From Amycolatopsis keratiniphila subsp. keratiniphila (GTDB taxonomy: Bacteria > Actinomycetota > Actinomycetes > Mycobacteriales > Pseudonocardiaceae), in contig NZ_LQMT02000020.1 in assembly GCF_001620365.2 (NCBI RefSeq), forward strand, positions 2,519 through 48,953: DNA of 46,435 nucleotides. Direction: 5' to 3'. Shown here piece after piece: positions 1 through 7,628 of the stretch. Position numbers and translations under genes: made by a program. Every line of letters starts with the position of its first letter. Position 1 is the first letter of the stretch. Below the pieces are notes generated by a model, which was given only the letters and a program-made list of their open reading frames with translations, did no database searches and was not told the DNA's origin.

Positions 1-40
1 TTCGCAACGTTGAAGGTTGCGCAAGTGGCTTTCGCAACAC
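1..40. promoter_or_regulatory. Cluster of RamB-like boxes at left window edge
   Basis: Three copies of the TTCGCAA/TTGCGCAA motif lie at 1-7, 17-24 and 31-37. The same motif crowds the aceA-ramB intergenic region at 3663-3800, so the RamB protein encoded in this window is the natural candidate to bind here. The regulated gene would lie to the left, outside the window. Motif match is seen; binding is inferred. Confidence 0.4.
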
Positions 41-64
41 GAGCGCCGGGCTGAATACGGGGCG

Positions 65-103
65 AAGGGGAATCCGGGACGTCGGGGAACCCGGATCCCC
101 CTT
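65..103. terminator. Hairpin downstream of the small secreted peptide gene
   Basis: The arms 65-78 and 90-103 pair over 13 bp with one bulged A and an 11-nt loop. There is no long T-run, as is common in high-GC actinomycetes. It lies about 60 nt past the stop of the minus-strand peptide gene and probably ends that transcript. Confidence 0.5.
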
Positions 104-161
104 CACGAGCGACGCGGGTCGCGAGGGGCACGACCCCCGGGGCTGCTCTAGGTGGCGAAGA

Positions 162-293
162 TCAGAAGTGGCACGGCCGGACACAGTCCGGCTGCACCGA
201 GACCCCGGCCGAGGCGGACACCGCGGGGGCGGCGAGGGCGACGGCGAGGACGGCGAAGGTCGCGGCCAAGAGCGTTCTCAACTGCTTCTTCAT
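162..293 (-). CDS. Small secreted peptide with two cysteines
   Basis: The gene encodes 43 residues. The start at 293 has a good ribosome site (GAGGAGCC) 4 nt upstream; an in-frame extension to 377 lacks one. Residues 1-29 form a textbook Sec signal: KKQLR, a hydrophobic core, then APAVSASA before a likely signal-peptidase I cut. That leaves a mature peptide of about 14 residues ending DCVRPCHF, with two cysteines three residues apart that could form a disulfide. Third codon positions are almost all G or C, which supports real coding. I do not recognise a family. No frameshifted continuation was found downstream, so it is not obviously a truncated longer gene. A hairpin follows at 65-103. Function unknown. 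Confidence 0.6.
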   Translation of the reverse strand: MKKQLRTLLAATFAVLAVALAAPAVSASAGVSVQPDCVRPCHF

Positions 294-367
294 GGTGGCT
301 CCTCGGGGAAACGGGCGGATTTCCCGCCCGGCGCCGAGCATCCGCGCGACCCGCCGCCGAAACAACG

Positions 368-387
368 GGGGTATCACTAGGTACCCC
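368..387 (-). promoter_or_regulatory. Inverted repeat upstream of the small peptide gene
   Basis: GGGGTA at 368-373 and TACCCC at 382-387 form an inverted repeat with an 8-nt spacer, about 75 nt upstream of the peptide start. The spacing suits an operator or promoter-overlapping site. No regulator can be assigned from the window. The rest of 294-450 shows no coding. Confidence 0.3.
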
Positions 388-450
388 TACCTAATCGCGG
401 TCCGTGACCGATTCGTCCGGTCCCGTGAGTGTGCCCGGAGCCGGAAAGCC

Positions 451-496
451 GCGGAGACCCCGCCCACTGCGGTGTGGGGGTGAGCGGGGTCTCCGC
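451..496. terminator. First of three hairpins downstream of aceB
   Basis: Perfect 13-bp arms (451-463 with 484-496) around a 20-nt loop. Outermost of three consecutive inverted repeats between the aceB stop and the small peptide promoter. Confidence 0.5.
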
Positions 497-545
497 GGCG
501 AGGCGCACGCCCGACAGCGCTACCGGAAGAGCGCGCGCGTGAAGC

Positions 546-580
546 GGGTCCGGTGGCGGGGAGCCTCCGCCACCGGACCC
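546..580. terminator. Second hairpin downstream of aceB
   Basis: Perfect 14-bp arms (546-559 with 567-580) around a 7-nt loop, all GC-rich. This is the strongest of the three hairpins after aceB and the best candidate for its transcription end. Confidence 0.6.
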
Positions 581-586
581 GTTGGG

Positions 587-610
587 CCACACCGTCCCAA
601 ACCGGTGTGG
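587..610. terminator. Third hairpin, nearest to aceB
   Basis: Arms CCACACCG (587-594) and CGGTGTGG (603-610) around an 8-nt loop, about 45 nt past the aceB stop codon. Confidence 0.45.
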
Positions 611-653
611 AACCCGGCCGCCCCGCGTCAGGTAGAGGCGGCCGGAGCCTTGA

Positions 654-2258
654 TCAGTGCGTGGTCAGGTATCGCGCGTACGCACCGGTGGTGAGGAAGC
701 TCGGCAGCTTCTCGCCCAGCGCGGTCTCGGTGAAGATCTCGTAGGCATCGCCGAGACGGGTGCCCTCGCCCAGTTCGGAACGCACCGACGCCAGCTCTTC
801 GTCCAAATAGGACACGGCGAGTTCGCGGGTGAGCGCGGTACCGTCTTCGAGCTTCGTGCCGTTGCGGATCCACTGCCACACCTGGCAGCGCGCGATCTCG
901 GCGGTGGCGGCGTCCTCCATCAGGTTGTGGATCGCCGCCGCGCCGGTGCCGCGCAGCCAAGCGTCGATGTAGCGCAGCGCGACGTTGATGTTGGCGCGGA
1001 CACCGGCTTCGGTGACCTCGCCGCCCGCGCTGGCGACGTCGAGCAGATCCTCGGCCGTCACGACGACGTCTTCACGGAGCTTGCCGAGCTGGTTCGGCCA
1101 GCCGCCGAGGACGTCGTCGAACACCTCGCGGCAGACCGGGACGAGGCCGGGGTGCGCGACCCACGAGCCGTCGAAACCGTCGTTCGCCTCGCGTTCCTTG
1201 TCCTGGCGGACCTTCTCCAGCGCGGTCGCGTTGATCTCCGGGTCCTTGCTCGGGATGAACGCGGCCATCCCGCCGATGGCGTGCGCCCCGCGCTTGTGAC
1301 AGGTGCGCACCAGCAGTTCGGTGTAGGCCCGCATGAACGGGACGGTCATCGTCACCTGTGCGCGGTCCGGGAGCACGAAGTCCGCACCGTGTGAGGAGAA
1401 GTTCTTGATGACGCTGAAGATGTAGTCCCAGCGGCCGGCGTTCAGCCCGGCGACGTGCTCGCGCAGTTCGTAGAGGATCTCCTCCATCTCGAACGCGGCG
1501 GTGATCGTCTCGATCAGCACGGTGGCCCGGATCGTGCCGCGCGGGATGCCGAGTTCCCGTTGCGCCAGCAGGAAGACGTCGTTCCACAGCCGCGCTTCGA
1601 GGTGGTTCTCGAGCTTCGGCAGGTAGAAGTACGGGCCGCTGCCGCGGGCCAGCAGCTGGCGCGCGTTGTGGAAGAAGTAGAGACCGAAGTCGACCAGGCT
1701 AGCCGAAACCGGGCGGCCGTCGATGCGGATGTGCTTCTCCACCAGGTGCCAGCCGCGGGGGCGGGCGACGATCGTCGCGGGCTCGTCGCCGATCGTGTAG
1801 CGCTTGCCCGCCTCGGTGGTGAAGTCGATGTTGCGGCGGATCGCGTCGAACAGGTTGAGCTGTCCGTCGATCACGTTGTGCCAGGTCGGCGACGTCGCGT
1901 CCTCGAAGTCGGCGAGCCAGACCTTCGCGCCGGAGTTGAGCGCGTTGACCGTCATCTTGCGGTCGGTCGGGCCGGTGATCTCGACGCGGCGGTCTTCGAG
2001 ACCGGGCGCGGACGGGGCGACCGACCAGCTGCTGTCGTCGCGGATCTCGTGCGTCTCGGGCAGGAAGCCCAGCGGCTCCTCACCGGACTGGAGCTTCTCG
2101 CGGCGCAGACGGCGCGCGTCGAGCAGTTCGCGGCGGCGGCCGGCGAACGCGTTGTCCAGTTTGGCCACGAAGTCCAGCGCGGCCGGGGTGAGGATCTCGG
2201 CGAACCGGTCACCGGCGGGTCCGCAGACGTCGATCCGGTAGTTCAGCTTCTCAACCAT
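654..2258 (-). CDS. aceB: Malate synthase A
   Basis: The 534-residue product condenses glyoxylate with acetyl-CoA to malate, the second step of the glyoxylate shunt in the cytoplasm. The length fits the A-type enzyme (about 530 residues) rather than the G type (about 720). Typical stretches are visible: LADFEDATSPTW near residue 117, IVARPRGWHL with the catalytic arginine, PKLENHLEARLW, and VLIETITAAFEMEEILYEL in the barrel. The start at 2258 has GGAGG 6-7 nt upstream. Isocitrate lyase lies 103 nt upstream on the same strand with a strong hairpin between them, so aceB is either read through from aceA or has its own promoter. Three further hairpins follow the stop. Identity is secure. Confidence 0.97.
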   Translation of the reverse strand: MVEKLNYRIDVCGPAGDRFAEILTPAALDFVAKLDNAFAGRRRELLDARRLRREKLQSGEEPLGFLPETHEIRDDSSWSVAPSAPGLEDRRVEITGPTDRKMTVNALNSGAKVWLADFEDATSPTWHNVIDGQLNLFDAIRRNIDFTTEAGKRYTIGDEPATIVARPRGWHLVEKHIRIDGRPVSASLVDFGLYFFHNARQLLARGSGPYFYLPKLENHLEARLWNDVFLLAQRELGIPRGTIRATVLIETITAAFEMEEILYELREHVAGLNAGRWDYIFSVIKNFSSHGADFVLPDRAQVTMTVPFMRAYTELLVRTCHKRGAHAIGGMAAFIPSKDPEINATALEKVRQDKEREANDGFDGSWVAHPGLVPVCREVFDDVLGGWPNQLGKLREDVVVTAEDLLDVASAGGEVTEAGVRANINVALRYIDAWLRGTGAAAIHNLMEDAATAEIARCQVWQWIRNGTKLEDGTALTRELAVSYLDEELASVRSELGEGTRLGDAYEIFTETALGEKLPSFLTTGAYARYLTTH

Positions 2259-2303
2259 GGTGTGCCTCCGCTGGGCTTCGCGAGAGAGAGGGAAGGGGAT
2301 GGG

Positions 2304-2342
2304 GGGTGGCGGTCTCCCCTGGGAGTCGGGAGACCGCCACCC
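2304..2342 (-). terminator. Hairpin between aceA and aceB
   Basis: A perfect 15-bp stem (2304-2318 with 2328-2342) and a 9-nt loop begin about 20 nt past the aceA stop. It would terminate or attenuate aceA transcripts before aceB, or protect the 3' end of a processed aceA message. Confidence 0.65.
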
Positions 2343-2361
2343 GGCATCTACTTGCGAGGGA

Positions 2362-3648
2362 TCAGAACTGCTCGGCCTCGGTGGAACCGGCGAGCGCGGT
2401 GGTCGAGCTCTCCGGGTTCAGCGCGGTCGCGACGTTGTCGAACCAGCCGGTGCCGACCTCGCGCTGGTGCTTCGTGGCGGTGTAACCGCGCTCCTCCGAA
2501 GCGAACTCGCGCTCCTGCAGGTCGACGTAGGCGGTCATGCCCTCGCGGGCGTAACCGTGCGCCAGGTCGAACATCGAGTAGTTCAGGGCGTGGAAGCCGG
2601 CCAGGGTGATGAACTGGAACTTGTAGCCCATGTGGCCGAGTTCGCGCTGGAACTTCGCGATCGTCGCGTCGTCCAGGTGCTTCTTCCAGTTGAACGACGG
2701 CGAGCAGTTGTAGGCCAGCATCTGGTCCGGGTACTTGGCCTTGATCGCCTCGGCGAACTGGCGGGCGACCTCGAGGTCCGGCTTGGAGGTCTCCATCCAC
2801 AGCAGGTCGGCGTACTCGGCGTAGGCGAGACCGCGGTCGATGCAGGGGTCGATGCCGTTGGTGACGTTGTAGAAGCCCTCGGCGGTGCGCTCGCCGGTGA
2901 CGTACTTGCGGTCGCGCTCGTCGACGTCGCTGGTGATCAGCGTGGCGGCCTGCGCGTCGGTGCGGGCGACGATCAGCGACGGCACGTTCAGCACGTCCGC
3001 GGCGAGGCGGGCGGCGTTCAGCGTGCGCTCGTGCTGCTTGGTCGGGATCAGCACCTTGCCGCCGAGGTGACCACACTTCTTCTCGGAAGCGAGCTGGTCC
3101 TCCCAGTGCACACCCGCGGCACCGGCGGCGATCATGCCCTTCATCAGCTCGAAGGCGTTGAGCGGGCCACCGAAGCCGGCCTCGGCGTCGGCGACGATCG
3201 GGGCGTACCAGTCGATGTCGGTGTTGCCCTCGGCCCAGTTGATCTGGTCGGCGCGGCCCAGCGCGTTGTTGATGCGGCGGACGACGGCGGGCACCGAGTT
3301 GGCCGGGTAGAGGCTCTGGTCCGGGTAGGTCTGGCCGGAGAGGTTGGCGTCGGCGGCGACCTGCCAGCCCGACAGGTAGATGGCCTTGAGGCCGGCGCGC
3401 ACCTGCTGCACGGCCTGGTTACCGGTCAGGGCGCCCAGCGAGTGGACGTAGTCCTCGTTGTGCAGGAGGTCCCACAGCTTCTCGGCGCCGCGGCGAGCGA
3501 GCGTGTGCTCCTCGACCACGCTGCCGCGCAGCTTGACCACGTCAGCCGCGGAGTACGACCGCTTCACGCCCGCCCAGCGGGGGTCGGTCTCCCACTGCTT
3601 GGCCAGTTCGGCGGCCGCCTGCTCCAGCTGCTGCGCGTGCTGAGTCAT
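2362..3648 (-). CDS. aceA: Isocitrate lyase
   Basis: The 428-residue product splits isocitrate into succinate and glyoxylate, the committed step of the glyoxylate shunt. The signature KKCGH with catalytic Cys192 is present, preceded by HWEDQLASE and followed by GGKVLIPT. Length matches the short bacterial form (about 430). I chose the ATG at 3648 because GGGAGAA lies 5 nt upstream and the protein then starts MTQHAQQLEQAAAELAKQW, as in relatives; the frame is open to 3738 but that part is promoter. The divergent ramB gene starts 228 nt away, and the gap is full of RamB-like boxes, implying acetate/fatty-acid responsive control. Confidence 0.97.
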   Translation of the reverse strand: MTQHAQQLEQAAAELAKQWETDPRWAGVKRSYSAADVVKLRGSVVEEHTLARRGAEKLWDLLHNEDYVHSLGALTGNQAVQQVRAGLKAIYLSGWQVAADANLSGQTYPDQSLYPANSVPAVVRRINNALGRADQINWAEGNTDIDWYAPIVADAEAGFGGPLNAFELMKGMIAAGAAGVHWEDQLASEKKCGHLGGKVLIPTKQHERTLNAARLAADVLNVPSLIVARTDAQAATLITSDVDERDRKYVTGERTAEGFYNVTNGIDPCIDRGLAYAEYADLLWMETSKPDLEVARQFAEAIKAKYPDQMLAYNCSPSFNWKKHLDDATIAKFQRELGHMGYKFQFITLAGFHALNYSMFDLAHGYAREGMTAYVDLQEREFASEERGYTATKHQREVGTGWFDNVATALNPESSTTALAGSTEAEQF

Positions 3649-3662
3649 CGGATTCTCCCGGT

Positions 3663-3800
3663 GTTGCGAAGTTTGCGAGTGATCGCCTTTCCTGACTCGA
3701 CCCTGACATGACTGGGGAAATCCGATCCAGGCCTCCAATTTGCCAATTTCTGCGAAGCTTCCGTAGCATCTTGCAAAGGTTGCGAATCGCAGGTTCGCAA
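3663..3800. promoter_or_regulatory. aceA-ramB divergent control region with RamB-like boxes
   Basis: Boxes of the TTGCGAA/TTTGCGA/TTGCAAA type lie at 3664-3670, 3672-3678, 3750-3756 and 3771-3777. An inverted pair TTGCGAA (3780-3786) and TTCGCAA (3794-3800) is separated by 7 nt. Corynebacterial RamB is known to bind related TTTGCAAA-like sites at aceA and aceB. Some boxes fall in the aceA leader and others near the ramB start, so both repression of aceA and autoregulation are plausible. Binding itself is inferred. Confidence 0.6.
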
Positions 3801-3876
3801 GCGGAGCGAAAATTCACGTGCTTGACCGTTCACTGAATCGTTCAGGCCCGGAAACCTTGCGGACAGAGAGGCCTCA

Positions 3877-5304
3877 GTGGACAAAACCTTCGCCGGAGCG
3901 AAGCTGCGGCATCTGCGCGAAAGCCGGTCGATGAGCCAGGCGGATCTGGCTCGTGTGCTGGAGATCTCACCGAGTTACCTCAATCAGATCGAGCACAACT
4001 CGCGTCCGCTGACCGTCCCGGTGCTCCTTCGCATCACCCAAGCGTTCGGAGTGGACACCGAGTTCTTCGCGAACAACGACACCGCGCGGCTGGTCGCGGA
4101 CGTGAAGGAAGCGCTGCTCGACGAGGTGCTCGGCGTCGACGTCACGAACAGCGAGCTCAACGACCTGGCCACGAACCTGCCGACGATCGCCCAGGCACTG
4201 GTCAAACTGCACCGCAGCTACCGCAACGCCGTCGAAAACACCGCCGCGCTGACCACGGAAAACGGCCTCGGCCTGCACGGGAGCGCCGCCACCGCCCTGC
4301 CGCACGAAGAGGTCCGCGACTTCTTCTACGAGCGGGAGAACTACGTCGCCGAGCTGGACGAACGCGCCGAACGCATGGCGCACGACATCCCGCTGCAACG
4401 CGGCCAGGTGCTCGCGGCGCTGAAGGAGTCGCTGATCCAGCGCTACGGCGTCGACGTCACGAGCGAAGGCATCGACGAGGCCAACGGCGAACAGCACCGC
4501 TACGAACCGGGACCGCGAGTGCTGCGGCTGGCGCCGAGCCTGCGGGTCGGGCAGCAGGCGTTCCGGATGGCCTCACAGATCGCGCTGCTCGAATACGACG
4601 ACCTGATCACCGAACTCGCCGACTCGTGGGCGTTCTCCGGGCCCGCCGCGCGTTCGCTGGCCCGCGTCGGGCTCGCGAACTACTTCGCGGGCGCGCTGAT
4701 CCTCCCCTATGGACCGTTCCTGTCCACCGCGGAGCGCTTCCGTTACGACATCGAGCGGCTGTGCGACCACTTCGGCGTCGGCTTCGAGACGGTCTGCCAC
4801 CGGCTCTCGACGTTGCAGCGGCCGAAGAACCGCGGCGTGCCGTTCTCGTTCGTGCGGGTCGACCGGGCGGGGAACATGTCGAAACGCCAGTCCGCGGCCG
4901 GTTTCCACTTCTCCCGCGTCGGTGGCGCGTGTCCACTGTGGAACATCTACGAGGCGTTCACCCAGCCCGGCAAGATCCTCACCCAGATCGCGACCCTGCC
5001 CGACGGCAAGAGCTACTTCTGGGTCGCGCGGACGGTTTCGCGCAACATCGGCGGCTACGGCAGCCCCGGCAAGACGTTCACCGTCGGCCTCGGCTGCGAA
5101 CTGCGGCACGCGAAACGGCTGATCTATTCGACCGGGCTCGACCTCGACGACCGCGCCGCCGCCACGCCGATCGGCATGGGTTGCAAAGTCTGCGAACGCC
5201 CCGCCTGCTCACAGCGCGCGTTCCCGACGATCGGCAAGCAGCTCACCGTCGACGAGAACACGAGCACCTTCGTCCCGTATCCGGCGGTGCCCAAGTCGCC
5301 TTGA
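3877..5304 (+). CDS. ramB: RamB-type transcriptional regulator of acetate metabolism
   Basis: The 475-residue product has an N-terminal XRE-type helix-turn-helix (residues about 8-62, including MSQADLARVLEISPSYLNQIE), a central ImmA/IrrE-peptidase-like region (about 190-260) and a C-terminal DUF2083-type domain with a cysteine cluster, GMGCKVCERPACSQ, near residue 430. This is the layout of corynebacterial RamB, a regulator of glyoxylate-shunt and acetate-activation genes. The GTG start at 3877 follows AGAGAGG. It is divergent from aceA with matching boxes in between. The cysteines could sense redox state or bind metal; that is inference. Confidence 0.93.
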   Translation: MDKTFAGAKLRHLRESRSMSQADLARVLEISPSYLNQIEHNSRPLTVPVLLRITQAFGVDTEFFANNDTARLVADVKEALLDEVLGVDVTNSELNDLATNLPTIAQALVKLHRSYRNAVENTAALTTENGLGLHGSAATALPHEEVRDFFYERENYVAELDERAERMAHDIPLQRGQVLAALKESLIQRYGVDVTSEGIDEANGEQHRYEPGPRVLRLAPSLRVGQQAFRMASQIALLEYDDLITELADSWAFSGPAARSLARVGLANYFAGALILPYGPFLSTAERFRYDIERLCDHFGVGFETVCHRLSTLQRPKNRGVPFSFVRVDRAGNMSKRQSAAGFHFSRVGGACPLWNIYEAFTQPGKILTQIATLPDGKSYFWVARTVSRNIGGYGSPGKTFTVGLGCELRHAKRLIYSTGLDLDDRAAATPIGMGCKVCERPACSQRAFPTIGKQLTVDENTSTFVPYPAVPKSP

Positions 5305-5381
5305 GCCGCCCCGATCTCCCTGGCAGGGTTGCCGTCGACGGCCGCCGGTGTGACGGCGGCCACCGCACTGGGGAGAACTGG

Positions 5382-6206
5382 ATGATCTTGGTGACCGGGG
5401 CAGGCGGCAACGTCGGCTCGGAACTGACCGGAATCCTGGCGCGCGGCGGGCATCCCGTCCGCGCGCTGGTCCGCACACCGCGACCGTTACCGGACGGCGT
5501 CGACGCGGTGGTGGGAGATCTCAACGAGGCGACGAGCCTGAAACCCGCGTTGGACGGTGTCCGTGCGGTCTTCCTGCTCGGCGGCTACGAGGACATGCCC
5601 GGCGCGCTCGCGGTGATGCGGGACGCGGGTGTCGAGCAGGTGACGCTGCTGTCGTCCCGTTCGGTCGTCGGCGGGCACGCGGACAACGCCGTCGCCGGGA
5701 CGCACATGGCGGCCGAGGCCGCGGTGCGCGCTTCGAAGCTGGCGTGGACCTTCTTGCGGCCGAGCGGGTTCATGTCGAATTCGCTGCAATGGGTCGCACA
5801 GCTTCGCGCGGGGGACGTCGTGCGCGAGCCGTTCGCGAACGTGCCGGTGGCGACGATCGACCCGTACGACATCGCCGCCGTCGCCGCGGAATCGCTGACC
5901 ACGCCGGGACACGAAGGCCGGGCGTACGCCATCACAGGCCCGGGTTCGCTCCGGCCGGCCGACCGGCTGCGCGTCCTGAGTGAACTGCTGGGGCGGGAGC
6001 TGCACCTGGAACCGCTTTCGGACGCCGAGGCCCGCGTGACGATGAGTGCGGAGATGCCGGCGAAGTACGTCGACGCCTTCTTCCGCTTCTTCGCCGAGGG
6101 CGAGTTCGACGACTCCGAGGTCACGGGTGCCGTCCAGGATCTGACCGGACGGGAGCCACGGCCGTTCGCGACCTGGGCACGGACGCATCTGGCCGCCTTC
6201 CGCTAG
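5382..6206 (+). CDS. NmrA-like NAD(P)-binding reductase
   Basis: The 274-residue product starts MILVTGAGGNVGSELTGILA, the Rossmann TGxxGxxG motif of atypical short-chain dehydrogenases (NmrA/SDR a5 group). LVRTPRPLPDGVDAVVGDLNE fits the second strand and the acidic patch after the cofactor loop. LLSSRSVVGG takes the place of the usual YxxxK active site, so it may be a sensor or a quinone/NADPH-dependent reductase rather than a classical dehydrogenase. The ATG at 5382 follows GGGGAG by 6 nt. It lies 77 nt after ramB on the same strand, so co-transcription is possible. A strong palindrome follows. Substrate unknown. Confidence 0.85.
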   Translation: MILVTGAGGNVGSELTGILARGGHPVRALVRTPRPLPDGVDAVVGDLNEATSLKPALDGVRAVFLLGGYEDMPGALAVMRDAGVEQVTLLSSRSVVGGHADNAVAGTHMAAEAAVRASKLAWTFLRPSGFMSNSLQWVAQLRAGDVVREPFANVPVATIDPYDIAAVAAESLTTPGHEGRAYAITGPGSLRPADRLRVLSELLGRELHLEPLSDAEARVTMSAEMPAKYVDAFFRFFAEGEFDDSEVTGAVQDLTGREPRPFATWARTHLAAFR

Positions 6207-6215
6207 GCCCGCGTG

Positions 6216-6270
6216 TGTCATGAAAGGGTCGTTCAGGACGTTTTTCGTCCTGAACGACCCTTTCATGACA
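6216..6270. terminator. 25-bp perfect palindrome between convergent genes
   Basis: The arms 6216-6240 and 6246-6270 are exact complements over 25 bp around a TTTTT loop. The element fills the gap between the NmrA-like gene (stop 6206) and ilvA (stop 6277), so it should terminate both. Its core (tgaaagggtcgttcaggacg) is a form I recall as recurring in Amycolatopsis intergenic regions. A related half-element closes the window at 46405-46435. Confidence 0.75.
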
Positions 6271-6276
6271 TCCGGG

Positions 6277-7515
6277 TCACACCAGGAAGTGGAAGAGCGG
6301 GCTGCCCGGTTCCACCCGTTCCACCTGCAGCGGGCTGACCTCCAGCCGGTGCAGAAGACCTTCCAGGTCACCGGGCCGCGCGAGTTCGACGCCGATCAGC
6401 GCCGGGCCGGTCTCGCGGCTGTTGCGCTTCACGTACTCGAACCGCGTGATGTCGTCGTCCGGCCCGAGGACCTCGTCGAGGAACCGCCGCAGCGCACCGG
6501 GCTCCTGCGGGAACCCCACCAGGAAGTAGTGCTTCAGTCCTTCGTGGATCAGCGACCGTTCGAGCACCTCGCCGTAGCGGCTGACGTCGTTGTTGCCGCC
6601 GGAGACGACGCACACCACGATCTGCCCGGGGTCGATCTTCACCGTCGTGCCGAGCGCGGCGGTCGCGAGCGCGCCCGCGGGTTCGGCGATCACGCCGTCG
6701 GACTGGTACATCGCGAGCATCTCGGTGCAGATCGCGCCCTCGGCGACGTCGGTGAGCTCGACGCCGCCGTCGCGGACCAGCGGATACGTCACCGATCCGG
6801 CCTGCGCGACCGCCGCACCGTCCACGAAGGTGTCGACGCTTTCGAGCCGCACCGGCTCCCCCGCCGCCAGCGCGGCCGCCATACAGGTCGCGCCGGCCGG
6901 CTCCACCCCGACGATCCGCATCTCCGGCGCGCGTTCCGCGGCCCACGCGGCGATCCCCGCGAGCAGGCCGCCACCGCCGACCGGCACCACCATCACGTCC
7001 GGGACGAACCCGAGCTGCGCGACGACCTCCATCGCGACCGTGCCCTGACCGGCGACCGTCTCCGGCGCGTCGAACGCGGGGACCAGCGTCGCGCCGGTGT
7101 TCTCCGCGTCCTGCTTCGCCGCGCTGAAGGCGTCTTCGTAGGTCTCGCCGACGACGATGACCTCGATATGCGAACCGCCCAGCGTCGCGATGCGCTCGCG
7201 CTTCTGCCGGGGCGTCGTGCCGGGGACGTAGACGCGGCCGTTCGCGCCGAGGCGGCGGCACGCGTACGCGACGCCCTGCGCGTGGTTGCCCGCGCTCGCG
7301 CAGACGACGCCGCGCTCCCGGTGCTCCGCGTCGAGCTGGACGATGAAGTTATAGGCGCCGCGGATCTTGTACGAGCGCACGGTCTGCAGGTCTTCGCGTT
7401 TGAGCCAGACCCGGGCGTCCACCCGCGCCGAAAGCCGCTCGTTCGGTTCGAGCGGCGTGCGGGTCACCACCCCGGCCAATCGCTTGGCGGCCTCTTCGAC
7501 CGTTCGGGCGCTCAC
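6277..7515 (-). CDS. ilvA: Threonine ammonia-lyase (threonine dehydratase)
   Basis: The product deaminates threonine to 2-oxobutyrate with pyridoxal phosphate, the entry to isoleucine synthesis. Visible motifs are LKREDLQTVRSYKIRGAYN with the PLP lysine (residue 50 from this start), SAGNHAQGVAYA, the phosphate loop PVGGGGLLAGIA, and SGGNNDVSRY. The C-terminal 85 residues (HYFLVGFPQEPGALRRFL onward) form one ACT-like regulatory domain, as in short actinobacterial IlvA, so isoleucine feedback is likely. I prefer the GTG at 7515 because AAGGG lies 9 nt upstream; a GTG at 7533 without a ribosome site would add six residues. It is divergent from the NADAR gene. Confidence 0.95.
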   Translation of the reverse strand: MSARTVEEAAKRLAGVVTRTPLEPNERLSARVDARVWLKREDLQTVRSYKIRGAYNFIVQLDAEHRERGVVCASAGNHAQGVAYACRRLGANGRVYVPGTTPRQKRERIATLGGSHIEVIVVGETYEDAFSAAKQDAENTGATLVPAFDAPETVAGQGTVAMEVVAQLGFVPDVMVVPVGGGGLLAGIAAWAAERAPEMRIVGVEPAGATCMAAALAAGEPVRLESVDTFVDGAAVAQAGSVTYPLVRDGGVELTDVAEGAICTEMLAMYQSDGVIAEPAGALATAALGTTVKIDPGQIVVCVVSGGNNDVSRYGEVLERSLIHEGLKHYFLVGFPQEPGALRRFLDEVLGPDDDITRFEYVKRNSRETGPALIGVELARPGDLEGLLHRLEVSPLQVERVEPGSPLFHFLV

Positions 7516-7628
7516 CGTTTCGATCCCTTGCACGAATGCTGAATGTACTGACCGGCCCCGGCCACGACGGAGAGTGGTCCAGTGGGTGCTTCACCGGGTT
7601 GTCGGTGGCCTGTGGTCCACTGGTCGCC

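Noticed and set aside
4626..5381. Upstream extension of the NmrA-like frame
   Set aside because: It overlaps ramB in another frame and is Arg-rich; the Rossmann motif starts at 5382 after a good ribosome site.
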